Shown here in pieces: positions 1 through 6,105 of a stretch of 12,009 nt of DNA; position 1 is the stretch's first letter, and every line of letters starts with the position of its first letter. The notes beneath the pieces are model-generated. The model was not told the DNA's origin and ran no database searches. It saw nothing but the letters and a program-made list of their open reading frames with translations. Made by a program: the position numbers and the translations under genes. This DNA is from SAR324 cluster bacterium (GTDB taxonomy: Bacteria; SAR324; JACQKK01). The stretch spans positions 1 through 12,009 of the forward strand of contig JAPUJL010000395.1 in assembly GCA_027296185.1 (NCBI GenBank). The letters run 5' to 3'.

Positions 1-485
1 GATCCCTCCGCATCGAGCAACCCCAACGCGAGCAATCCCTCGCGGTAGGCGCCGGCCTTGAACGGCGCCACGCCGCTGAGCGCCGACTCCGGGGTGACCC
101 AGCGGAAGGCATCGAACTCCGGCTGATTTCCATCGAACCGGATCGACCCTTCCCCATCCAGCAGCCGGGCGAGAAACCAAGTCTGCTCTTGTCCCTCGAA
201 TTTGGCTTTGTCCGGATGCCGCTCGGCCAGTTTCCGCCGCACGTCGGGGGGAAATTCGTATCGCACCCGCTCGGGCGCCTGGGCCAGGATTTCCACGCGG
301 CGGGTGCCGATCTCCTCCTCCAACTCGCGTAGGACGGCTTCGCCCGGAGTCTCCCCGGAATTCACGCCCCCTTGGGGAAATTGCCAGCGCTCGGCGCCGA
401 GGCTGGCGTCCTCCCGGCGGCAAACCAACACCTTGCCGGTGGGGGGATCGATCAGCACGGCACACACGTTGGCGCGGTAGGCCAT
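1..485 (-). CDS. rppH: RNA pyrophosphohydrolase (RppH/NudH), Nudix family; 3' end beyond the window
   Basis: By family knowledge this enzyme removes pyrophosphate from the 5' triphosphate of mRNA, giving a 5' monophosphate that opens the transcript to RNase E-type decay; it acts in the cytoplasm. I translated 161 codons from ATG (483-485); the frame is still open at base 3, so only a short C-terminus is missing (family length is about 160-180). RppH hallmarks are visible: WQFPQGG at residues 34-40, a full Nudix box at 39-61 (G39, E45, then RELEEEIG at 53-60 with the metal-binding glutamates), PEFDAFRWV at 122-130, and the later FK and Y residues (142-147). It is the last visible gene of a leftward run, 52 nt after the HD-GYP regulator, with no clear Shine-Dalgarno. 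An Ap4A hydrolase is the main alternative; the WQFPQGG and PEFD signatures favour RppH or its close relatives. Confidence 0.9.
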   Translation of the reverse strand, partial: MAYRANVCAVLIDPPTGKVLVCRREDASLGAERWQFPQGGVNSGETPGEAVLRELEEEIGTRRVEILAQAPERVRYEFPPDVRRKLAERHPDKAKFEGQEQTWFLARLLDGEGSIRFDGNQPEFDAFRWVTPESALSGVAPFKAGAYREGLLALGLLDAEG

Positions 486-537
486 GGGAGGGACCCCGGA
501 AGCGGACAGCTCGCGATGGAAGTGGGACGGCGCAGGA

Positions 538-1641
538 TCAATCGTCCGGGAATTCCCGCTTGATGGCAAGGGCCACGTCGAGGTTGTCGAGGAACAGATC
601 GAGCAGGAAGGGATCGAATTGCGCGCCGCGCTGGGAGCGCATGAAATCCACCGATTTGCCGACCGGGAAGGAGTCCTTGTACACCCGGCGGCTGATCAAC
701 GCATCGAAGACATCCGTCACCGCCGTGAGCCTGCCCTCGAAGGGAATCGCGTCGCCGCTAAGCCCCCGCGGGTAACCGCTGCCGTCGAATTTCTCGTGGT
801 GGGTGTGGGCGATGATGGCCCCCGTCTCGAGGATCGGGACGCCGGTGCCCTGCAGGATGCGGTAGCCGATTTCCGCGTGCTGCTTCATGATTTCCATTTC
901 GTCCGTGCTCAGCCGCCCCGATTTCAGCAGAATGTGGTCCGGCGTACCGATCTTGCCGATATCGTGCATCGGGCTGGCGTGACGGATACGGTCGCAGAAC
1001 TCGTCCGGCATTCCGGCGGCACGGGCCAGCATTTCGCAGTAGCGCCCCATGCGCACGATGTGCTGCGCGGTCTCGTTGTCGCGGAATTCCGCCGCCCGCA
1101 TCAGGCGGTTAATGGTCTCCTCGTGGGCCAGCCGCAGCGTCTGGTCGGCCACCTGCAGTTGGGCCAGGGCATTGCGCAGTTCCCGGGTACGCTCGGCAAC
1201 GGACTGCTCCAACAACTCGCGGTGGGCGCGGTTCTCGATCTCCAGCCGCCGGCGGTGGAGGGCGTTGGAGATGGCGATGGTGAGCTGGCTCGCGTGGAAG
1301 GGCTTGATCACGTAACCGTAGATCCCCATGTTGATCGCCTTCTGGGCCAACGCGGAGTTGTCCTCGGCGGTCACCATGATGGTCGCGATAGCAGGGAATT
1401 CTCCCTGCACCCGCTCGATCAATTCGATCCCCGATTGGCCGGGGGGCATGTTCACGTCGCTTAGAATCAACTCGAACGGGTGGGAACGCAGCAGGAGCAG
1501 CGCCTGCTCGGCGTTTCCGGCGACCGTGCAGCGGTAACCGCGATTCCCCAGCAATTTACAGAGGAGGGTGCGGATGGCGTACTGATCGTCGACGATCAGG
1601 ATCCGCACCGCGGCGGGTTCCAATCGAACCTGAGCGTTCAT
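538..1641 (-). CDS. Response regulator with HD-GYP output domain (probable c-di-GMP phosphodiesterase)
   Basis: This 367-residue cytoplasmic protein probably hydrolyses cyclic di-GMP under control of a phosphorylated receiver. The N-terminal receiver (about 12-130) has the acidic pair D18/D19, phospho-acceptor D62 in LILSDVNMP, T91 and K113 in VIKPF. A charged helical linker (about 131-180) probably forms a coiled coil and dimerises. The HD-GYP domain (about 181-367) keeps the catalytic HD pair (H226, D227 in HDIGKIG) and the diagnostic HHEKFDGSGYP at 281-291, so it looks active. The layout matches RpfG-type regulators. No partner histidine kinase is in the window, so the sensor is unknown. 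It lies 49 nt downstream of the HAD phosphatase gene and 52 nt upstream of rppH, on the same strand, which suggests co-transcription. The start ATG is weakly supported by any ribosome site but gives a standard receiver N-terminus. Confidence 0.93.
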   Translation of the reverse strand: MNAQVRLEPAAVRILIVDDQYAIRTLLCKLLGNRGYRCTVAGNAEQALLLLRSHPFELILSDVNMPPGQSGIELIERVQGEFPAIATIMVTAEDNSALAQKAINMGIYGYVIKPFHASQLTIAISNALHRRRLEIENRAHRELLEQSVAERTRELRNALAQLQVADQTLRLAHEETINRLMRAAEFRDNETAQHIVRMGRYCEMLARAAGMPDEFCDRIRHASPMHDIGKIGTPDHILLKSGRLSTDEMEIMKQHAEIGYRILQGTGVPILETGAIIAHTHHEKFDGSGYPRGLSGDAIPFEGRLTAVTDVFDALISRRVYKDSFPVGKSVDFMRSQRGAQFDPFLLDLFLDNLDVALAIKREFPDD

Positions 1642-1690
1642 CGAGTCGCGTCCAGCCTGATCGACCTCCCCATGGCCCCCGCCGCCGCGG

Positions 1691-2383
1691 TTAGTCCGCC
1701 ATGATCGCCGCGATTACGGCGTCCCCGTCCCGGAAATCGGGAAAGAGATAATCGGGATCGTGGGCCGCCAAAGCGGCCGCATCGTACCGGCCTGTGGCGA
1801 CGGCGATCGTGCGCAGACCCTGGGGCCGGGCGCAGCGGATATCGTTGGGGGTGTCGCCCAGTACCGCCGCGTGCTTGCCGCTCAGCCGGCGCCCCACGTA
1901 CCGCTCCGCCGCGTCCAGCGCCACGGCGGGCAGCTCTTCGCGCGCCTCGTGAGCTTCGCCATAGGCCCCGAAGGCGAAGGCGCCGTCCAGCCCGGCGCTG
2001 GCGAGCTTGATTCGGGCGCCCGCCTCGCAGTTGCCGGTGAGCAGGCCCATGGCCACGTCGTCCCGCTGGGAAAGCCGGGCGATCAGTTCCTTCACGCCGC
2101 GATAGACGGTCGTGCTCGCGGGATCGACGCGGCGCTCCAAGGCGGCCGCGTACCGCCCCCAGAACTCCGGGAGCCCGCGCTCCACCTGCTCCCGGCTTCT
2201 ACCGGCCGAGGCGAGGAGTTCGTGAACGATTCGCAGCTCGGTCTTTCCGTCCATCAGGTATCCGTCGTGCCCGGGTGCGGCCTCGTAGACTTCCGCAATC
2301 GTGGCCAGCATGGCCTCGACGGCCCGCCCACTAGTGGTGAGCAGCGTCCCGTCGATATCGAATAGCGCCAGCCGGCGGATCAT
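1691..2383 (-). CDS. HAD-superfamily hydrolase, phosphoglycolate phosphatase-like
   Basis: A 230-residue soluble phosphatase of the haloacid dehalogenase superfamily. Motif I is FDIDGTLL with nucleophile D9 and acid/base D11. Residues about 20-90 form a helical C1 cap. Motif II is the threonine in LLTGN (T116). A candidate motif III lysine is K170, and motif IV is GDTPND at 176-181 with metal-binding D177 and D181. This arrangement is shared by Gph-type phosphoglycolate phosphatases, beta-phosphoglucomutases and many nucleotide or sugar-phosphate phosphatases, so the substrate cannot be read from sequence. An AGGG element about 8 nt before the ATG is a plausible ribosome site. It is the first gene of a leftward run with the HD-GYP regulator and rppH. 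No convincing minus-strand promoter was found upstream, although a TGAC-N4-GTCA palindrome lies 56 bp before the start. Confidence 0.88.
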   Translation of the reverse strand: MIRRLALFDIDGTLLTTSGRAVEAMLATIAEVYEAAPGHDGYLMDGKTELRIVHELLASAGRSREQVERGLPEFWGRYAAALERRVDPASTTVYRGVKELIARLSQRDDVAMGLLTGNCEAGARIKLASAGLDGAFAFGAYGEAHEAREELPAVALDAAERYVGRRLSGKHAAVLGDTPNDIRCARPQGLRTIAVATGRYDAAALAAHDPDYLFPDFRDGDAVIAAIMAD

Positions 2384-2438
2384 GCTTCCCTGCCTTTCCC
2401 GGGTTGCCGAAATCGATCCCGTTCGCCAGCACCTACAT

Positions 2439-2450
2439 TGACATACGTCA
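2439..2450. promoter_or_regulatory. Candidate operator, TGAC-N4-GTCA
   Basis: TGACATACGTCA is an inverted repeat of two 4-bp arms around a 4-base centre, 56 bp upstream of the HAD start codon. It overlaps a TTGACA hexamer (2438-2443), but no -10 box lies at a suitable distance on the plus strand. A transcription factor dimer could bind here. A short palindrome like this can also occur by chance. Confidence 0.2.
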
Positions 2451-2463
2451 TGGCCCGGAAAAA

Positions 2464-2628
2464 GTGCTGTGCAATAGACTATTCACGAGGGGGCGGTGCC
2501 ATGGCAGTGAAGTTGAACGCGAACTCAGCCCCGCCGACCGCCTGCGCAAAGCGGGGATCGGCGGGCTGTTCTGCGGCGGACGGGTCGATCTGCGCCGCGT
2601 CGCCCAATTCTACTCCCGCGCGGTGTAG
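2464..2628 (+). CDS. Possible small ORF or remnant gene (54 residues), unrecognised
   Basis: From about 2515 to the TAG at 2626-2628 this frame has the G/C-rich third positions of the real genes around it. It encodes a charged, plausible peptide containing SPADRLRKAGIGG and VDLRRVAQFY. The only in-frame start is GTG 2464, which has a poor ribosome site. The strong ribosome site AGGGGG (2488-2493), 7 nt before ATG 2501, belongs to a different frame (MAVKLN...). A +1 shift shortly after ATG 2501 would join the good start to the good downstream frame, giving about 42 residues. This may therefore be a frameshifted remnant, a sequencing error, or chance. I recognise no family. Confidence 0.22.
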   Translation: MLCNRLFTRGRCHGSEVERELSPADRLRKAGIGGLFCGGRVDLRRVAQFYSRAV

Positions 2629-2684
2629 CCCGGCGCCGCCTTCCGCCCGCGGCCCGGCACCGCCTTCCGCTCACGGCCCGGCAC
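2629..2684. repeat. Tandem 24-bp direct repeat (two copies plus a partial third)
   Basis: Copy 1 (2629-2652) and copy 2 (2653-2676) both begin CCCGGC and differ at only three positions. A third copy continues for 8 bases (2677-2684) and then diverges. The repeat starts directly after the TAG of the small ORF. It looks like a recent local duplication in noncoding DNA. Each copy carries GCCTTCCGC, which can pair with GCGGAAGGC at 2691-2699. Confidence 0.75.
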
Positions 2685-2716
2685 GGCCGCGCGGAAGGCC
2701 CGCCAGCGATTGGCGG
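2662..2716 (+). terminator. Paired hairpins without a T-tract, possible terminator or RNA structure
   Basis: GCCTTCCGC (2662-2670) pairs perfectly with GCGGAAGGC (2691-2699). Immediately after it, CCGCCA (2700-2705) pairs with TGGCGG (2711-2716) around a 5-base loop. No run of T follows on either strand, so classical intrinsic termination is not supported. The structure could insulate the HAD side from the synthetase side. Confidence 0.25.
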
Positions 2717-2733
2717 AACGATGCCGCGCCACT

Positions 2734-2763
2734 CTGGAATCCCGCGGCGGTCGGGCGTATAAT
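2734..2763 (+). promoter_or_regulatory. Probable sigma70-type promoter for the acyl-CoA synthetase gene
   Basis: A perfect -10 hexamer, TATAAT, lies at 2758-2763. The best -35 is weak: CTGGAA at 2734-2739 with an 18-bp spacer. Transcription would begin near 2770. This leaves a leader of about 107 nt before ATG 2877 and places ATG 2772 almost at the transcript 5' end. This is one reason for preferring the downstream start, unless the message is leaderless. Confidence 0.4.
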
Positions 2764-2876
2764 CGAGATAGATGGAAGGCCGGGGGGAATTTTCCGTTTA
2801 CGCCTCGGCACGCCGCGCCGGGGAAATCGGCCTTCCCGATCCCGCGGCGGTGCCATTCGTGGGATGCCGACCTCCG

Positions 2877-4466
2877 ATGCCGACCGAATCGCAGCTTCCC
2901 GCCCGCTTCAATGCCGCGGATCGGTTCATCCTTCCCAACCTGACGCAAGCGCGGGCCGCGCGACCCTATCTGCTGTGCGGCGAGGAGCGGCTCACTTACG
3001 GCGATCTCCATCGGCAGGCCAACCGGATCGGTGGCGCCCTGAAGCGGTTAGGCGTGGAGCCCGAGAACCGGGTGATGCTGCTCATGGGCGAATCGCTGAC
3101 TTTCGCCTCCACGTTTTGGGCTATTCTCCGCATCGGCGCCGTGGCGCTGCCGGTCAACCCCGCCCTCACCCCCGCCGAGCAGCGGCTGTTGCTCGACGAA
3201 AGCCGGGCCAAGGTGCTGATCGCCGATTCCGCGCTTTGGCCGAGGCTCGCGCCCCTTTGCCGGGATTTGCGCCACCTGCGGCACGTCGTGGCAAACGGCG
3301 CTCCGCTGCCCGGGCTTCCGCAATTGCTGCAGCTCGCCGCCGCGGAAAACGGCCGGCTCGCGACCGAGCCCACCCGCCCGGACGACGCGGCCTGTTGGCT
3401 CTATACGTCCGGCAGCACGGGCACGCCCAAGGCCGCGGTGCACTTGCATCGGGCGCTGGCCCGCGCCGGATCGCTATTCCCGCAGGGGGTGCTCGGGCTC
3501 ACCGCCGCGGACCTCGGCTTCTCGGCGGCGCGCATGCACTTCGCCTACGGCATGGGCAACAGCCTGCTGTTTCCCGCGGCGGTGGGCGGCGCCGCCGCGA
3601 TCGATCCGGCAGCGCCCACGCCGGAGAGCTTGTTCGGCGCTCTGGAGCGCTACCGGCCCACCGTCTTCTATGCGGGTCCCACCCATTTCGCCGCGATGTT
3701 GGCCACCCACCGTGCCTGGCGGCAGGCGGGGTGCCGGGAGCGGCCGCTGCCCACCCTCGACTTCCTCCGCTACGCCGTCTCCGCCGGGGAGGCGCTCCCA
3801 CCGGAGATTTACCGGGAGTGGCGGAATTGCTTCGGGAGCGAAATCCTCGACTGCGCCGGCTCGACCGAAAACCTCACCTTCTTCCTCGCCAATCGCCCCG
3901 GCGAATCGCGCCCGGGGAGCGCCGGCAAACCCGTGCCGGGATTCGAGCTGCGGCTGGTGGACACCGCGGGCCGGAACGTGGCCCCAGGCGAGGCGGGCGC
4001 GTTGTGGGTCAAAGGACCCACGGCGGCGGCGCGCTATTGGAACCGGAGCGCCCTCACCCGCGCCACCATGCGGGGCGAATGGCTGGTGACCGGCGACCGC
4101 TTCCGGCGGGACGAGGAGGGGCATTACCGCTTCCTCGGCCGGGAGGACGACATGTTCAAGGCCGGGGGCTCGTGGGTGTCGCCCGTCGAGGTGGAACGCG
4201 CCCTGATGACCCACGGCGCGGTGGCCGAGTGCGCCGTGACCGGAAAGCCGAACGGCTCCGGGCTGACCGAGCCGGTGGCGGTGATCGTCCCCACCCCGGA
4301 TTTCGCCACCGGCGGCAACGGCACCCAGCCGGCACTGGCGGAATCCCTCCGCGCCCACCTGCGGGAGCGGCTGGCGCCGTTCAAGGTGCCCCGGCGGTTC
4401 GAGTTCGCGGCAGCTCTCCCCCGCACCCCCACCGGCAAGGTGAGGCGATTCGAACTTCGCCGGTGA
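2877..4466 (+). CDS. Benzoate-CoA ligase family acyl-CoA synthetase (AMP-forming)
   Basis: This 529-residue cytoplasmic enzyme probably activates an aromatic or alicyclic carboxylate with ATP and CoA, via an acyl-adenylate, to its CoA thioester. ANL-superfamily motifs are complete: phosphate loop YTSGSTGTPK at 176-185, GSTEN at 328-332, TGD at 405-407, GREDDMFK at 421-428, and PTGKVRR with the C-terminal catalytic lysine K521. Family-specific stretches resembling known benzoate-CoA ligases are RFNAAD near the N-terminus, FAYGMGN, and FFLANRPGESRPGSAGKP. I place the start at ATG 2877 because family members begin shortly before RFNAAD. ATG 2772 is in frame and would add 35 atypical residues with weaker third-position bias; neither start has a strong ribosome site. 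A small Gly/Thr-rich insert (FATGGNGT) lies in the C-terminal domain. No aromatic ring reductase or ring-cleavage genes are adjacent, so benzoate, hydroxybenzoate and cyclohexanecarboxylate all remain possible substrates. Confidence 0.88.
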   Translation: MPTESQLPARFNAADRFILPNLTQARAARPYLLCGEERLTYGDLHRQANRIGGALKRLGVEPENRVMLLMGESLTFASTFWAILRIGAVALPVNPALTPAEQRLLLDESRAKVLIADSALWPRLAPLCRDLRHLRHVVANGAPLPGLPQLLQLAAAENGRLATEPTRPDDAACWLYTSGSTGTPKAAVHLHRALARAGSLFPQGVLGLTAADLGFSAARMHFAYGMGNSLLFPAAVGGAAAIDPAAPTPESLFGALERYRPTVFYAGPTHFAAMLATHRAWRQAGCRERPLPTLDFLRYAVSAGEALPPEIYREWRNCFGSEILDCAGSTENLTFFLANRPGESRPGSAGKPVPGFELRLVDTAGRNVAPGEAGALWVKGPTAAARYWNRSALTRATMRGEWLVTGDRFRRDEEGHYRFLGREDDMFKAGGSWVSPVEVERALMTHGAVAECAVTGKPNGSGLTEPVAVIVPTPDFATGGNGTQPALAESLRAHLRERLAPFKVPRRFEFAAALPRTPTGKVRRFELRR

Positions 4467-4614
4467 GGCGATGCGACCTCCACCAGCAACGCCGCGCATG
4501 GCACCGCGACGAGCGTATCCTGAAGCAGCTCCACCGATACCCGTGTGGGCATGACGGCTTGGGATAATTCCATGGATAGCATCGTGTTCTAATCGTCGAC
4601 GTGGATTGGTGCGG

Positions 4615-4654
4615 CCCCGCGGCCGGCGGATTCCGAATTTCCGTTGCCGCGGGG
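4615..4654. terminator. Inverted repeat, possible Rho-independent-like structure after the synthetase gene
   Basis: CCCCGCGGC (4615-4623) pairs perfectly with GCCGCGGGG (4646-4654) across a 22-base loop. It lies about 150 bp after the synthetase stop codon. There is no T-tract, so termination is only a guess. Confidence 0.25.
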
Positions 4655-4737
4655 TCGCCGGTAGGGTCCCCTGGGTGTCGCGGGGCCATGGCCCGTTGTG
4701 TATACCTTCAACCATCCGGCCCATACCGCCCCGAACC

Positions 4738-4755
4738 GGGGGGCTCCCGCCCCCC
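4738..4755 (+). promoter_or_regulatory. G6/C6 hairpin just upstream of a GTG start
   Basis: GGGGGG (4738-4743) and CCCCCC (4750-4755) pair around CTCCCG. The hairpin ends 15 nt before the GTG start codon at 4771, in the zone where a ribosome site should be, and no Shine-Dalgarno is visible there. It could reduce translation of the membrane protein, or be an incidental GC-rich stretch. Confidence 0.25.
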
Positions 4756-4770
4756 TAACCCGGCCACGCC

Positions 4771-5301
4771 GTGAATGCGGACAAACTGAACAGCCTCCTC
4801 GGACGGCCGGTGGCCATCGCACCGTTGCCGGTCACGTTGCGCCATTCGGCGGCCGGCCTGCGAAGGGAAGCGGCCAAGGCTGCCACGGGCGCGGCCATCT
4901 GCTTCGCCACGGTGCTCCTGCTCAGTCCCGCGGCGGTCATCGCCTGGCCGCTGGGGTTCGTGGGGTTCTTGTTCCTGGCCTATCTGGTCGAGCAATGGCG
5001 ACGCCGCCGCATCGGCTACGAGCTGGATGCCGCGGGCGTCGCCTACGCGGGAGGCGGCCGGCGGCGCCGCATCGACTGGGCGCGGCTCGACGACCTGCGG
5101 CTCAACTTCTATCCCCGCCGCAGGCGCTCCCAGCAGGGCACTCTGGTTCTGGTGCTCCGCGCGCAAAAGACGAAGCTGAAGCTCGATTCCACCCTGGATC
5201 ACTTTCCCACCGCGTTGCTTCACGCGGCGGGCGCGGCACGGGAGCGGAATCTGCAACCGGAACCCACCACCGCGGCCAACCTGAGTCAGATCGGGCTCTG
5301 A
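4771..5301 (+). CDS. Small membrane protein of unknown function, possibly with a PH-like cytoplasmic domain
   Basis: I do not recognise a named family. The 176-residue protein has a basic, amphipathic N-terminus (1-38) and a hydrophobic block at about 39-73 that could be a two-helix hairpin. An arginine-rich RRRRIGYELD junction follows, then a soluble tail of about 100 residues. The tail (ELDAAGVAYAGG, RRRRIDWARLDDLRLNFY, TLVLVLRAQ, LDSTLDHF) alternates strands in the way membrane-anchored bacterial PH-like or YcxB-like domains do; this is an inference from pattern only. The positive-inside rule puts the tail in the cytoplasm. The start is GTG 4771, as no upstream in-frame ATG fits and no ribosome site is clear. 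Strong G/C third-position bias supports coding. It converges with the minus-strand membrane protein gene, 26 nt between stops. Confidence 0.65.
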   Translation: MNADKLNSLLGRPVAIAPLPVTLRHSAAGLRREAAKAATGAAICFATVLLLSPAAVIAWPLGFVGFLFLAYLVEQWRRRRIGYELDAAGVAYAGGGRRRRIDWARLDDLRLNFYPRRRRSQQGTLVLVLRAQKTKLKLDSTLDHFPTALLHAAGAARERNLQPEPTTAANLSQIGL

Positions 5302-5327
5302 GCGCGGTGGAAGGCCGAGGGAGGGGG

Positions 5328-6068
5328 TCAGCCGGTGAGCTCGGCTTCCAGTTGCTCCGGCGTGTAGCCCTCCAGGGAACGGAGCGAGAGATACAGCACG
5401 ACGCTCGCCGTGTAAGCCAGGGGCAGGGTCACCGCGCCGGCGATGGCGCTCAATAGGGGAGAGTAAGGGCCGGGGCCGACGATCAGGTGAAATAAGAGCG
5501 GCAGCAGCCCGGAAACGACGATCACGAATGCAAACACCGCCGTGCCCTTGGCCAGCACGGGCCTCATCATGCGATAGGAGCGGCCGAGGGCCTGGAGCGG
5601 GTTCCGCTTTTCCAGCACGATAATCGGAATCGCCGGAACGAATAGGCCGCCGATCACGAGGCCCGGCAGGATGAAGGCGAGAAAACCCAGGGTCACCAGC
5701 ATCCAGATCACCAGGTAGGCCGCGACGATGGACAGGACGCGGTGCCCGAATCCGCCCCGGTAGGCCTCCACCAGCCCCGGCATGCGGCCCACCACGGCGC
5801 CGCCGAGGGCATGGGTCATCGCCGCGAGCACCAGGGCGTTCAACACGACGGTTACCGCCAGCAGGAGCCCCAGCCCCAGCCCTCGATCGATCTCCGCTCC
5901 GCCGAGTACCGTATCCAGCGCCAGCAGCGCCACGTGAGGCACCAGCGCGATCAACACCAGGGCGGCGAAGTGCTGCCGGTAGAGGCGAAATGCCTCCCGG
6001 ATGACCTCCCCGGTATTCATCTCCCGCAGGGGGCTTTCCGTCATCGGTTCTGTCATCGGCTCCGCCAT
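5328..6068 (-). CDS. Six-helix integral membrane protein, DUF975/GDPD-membrane-domain-like
   Basis: A 246-residue inner-membrane protein of unknown role. After a short cytoplasmic N-terminus come the helix MNTGEVIREAFRLYRQHF (17-34) and about six hydrophobic spans (roughly 35-52, 64-86, 109-131, 134-152, 174-195, 203-228). The motif PAIPIIVLEKRNPLQALGRS (145-164) resembles the VLE..sP..AL.RS signature of DUF975/YciC-type proteins and the membrane domain of glycerophosphodiester phosphodiesterases. No catalytic domain is attached. The start is uncertain: M1 (6068), M5, M9 and M17 (6018-6020) are all in frame, and the first 12 residues are built from an AEP/TEP repeat. Most family proteins begin close to M17. 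It is the last gene of the leftward cluster, 37 nt after the zinc-finger gene. Confidence 0.8.
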   Translation of the reverse strand: MAEPMTEPMTESPLREMNTGEVIREAFRLYRQHFAALVLIALVPHVALLALDTVLGGAEIDRGLGLGLLLAVTVVLNALVLAAMTHALGGAVVGRMPGLVEAYRGGFGHRVLSIVAAYLVIWMLVTLGFLAFILPGLVIGGLFVPAIPIIVLEKRNPLQALGRSYRMMRPVLAKGTAVFAFVIVVSGLLPLLFHLIVGPGPYSPLLSAIAGAVTLPLAYTASVVLYLSLRSLEGYTPEQLEAELTG

Positions 6069-6105
6069 GGGCTCATCGCTGGAAACCGCCGTCCCCCCGG
6101 ATGGG

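Larger units (their letters stand above)
2384..2876. other. Long intergenic region between divergent transcription units
   Basis: This spacer separates the leftward HAD gene from the rightward acyl-CoA synthetase gene. It holds a 12-bp palindrome (2439-2450), a short plus-strand open frame with a G/C-rich third position (2464-2628), a strong ribosome site (AGGGGG at 2488-2493) before ATG 2501, two tandem 24-bp repeats (2629-2676), hairpin-forming sequence (2662-2716), and a perfect TATAAT (2758-2763). The last stretch, 2764-2876, is most likely the untranslated leader of the synthetase gene, although it can be translated in frame from ATG 2772. Confidence 0.6.
4467..4770. other. Intergenic region with GC-rich hairpins, no convincing gene
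   Basis: This 304-bp spacer separates two plus-strand genes. It contains short open frames on both strands, including the first part of a minus-strand frame starting at 4582 that continues antisense through the synthetase gene. None has a ribosome site or recognisable protein. Structural elements are a 9-bp inverted repeat (4615-4654), a perfect 12-bp palindrome GGGCCATGGCCC (4683-4694), and a G6/C6 hairpin (4738-4755). A TATACC at 4701-4706 lacks a matching -35. Confidence 0.5.

Noticed and set aside
2438..2470. TTGACA as the -35 of a plus-strand promoter for the small ORF
   Set aside because: No -10-like hexamer occurs 16-19 bp downstream.
2438..4567. 709-codon plus-strand frame spanning the spacer and the synthetase gene
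   Set aside because: Over most of its length it overlaps the synthetase in another frame and is extremely Arg/Gly/Pro-rich; the synthetase frame carries all catalytic motifs.
4124..4582. Minus-strand ORF beginning in the 4467-4770 spacer
   Set aside because: The first codons look mildly protein-like, but there is no ribosome site, and most of the frame is antisense to the synthetase.
3474..4724. 416-codon minus-strand frame
   Set aside because: Antisense to the synthetase with low-complexity composition and no recognisable domain.
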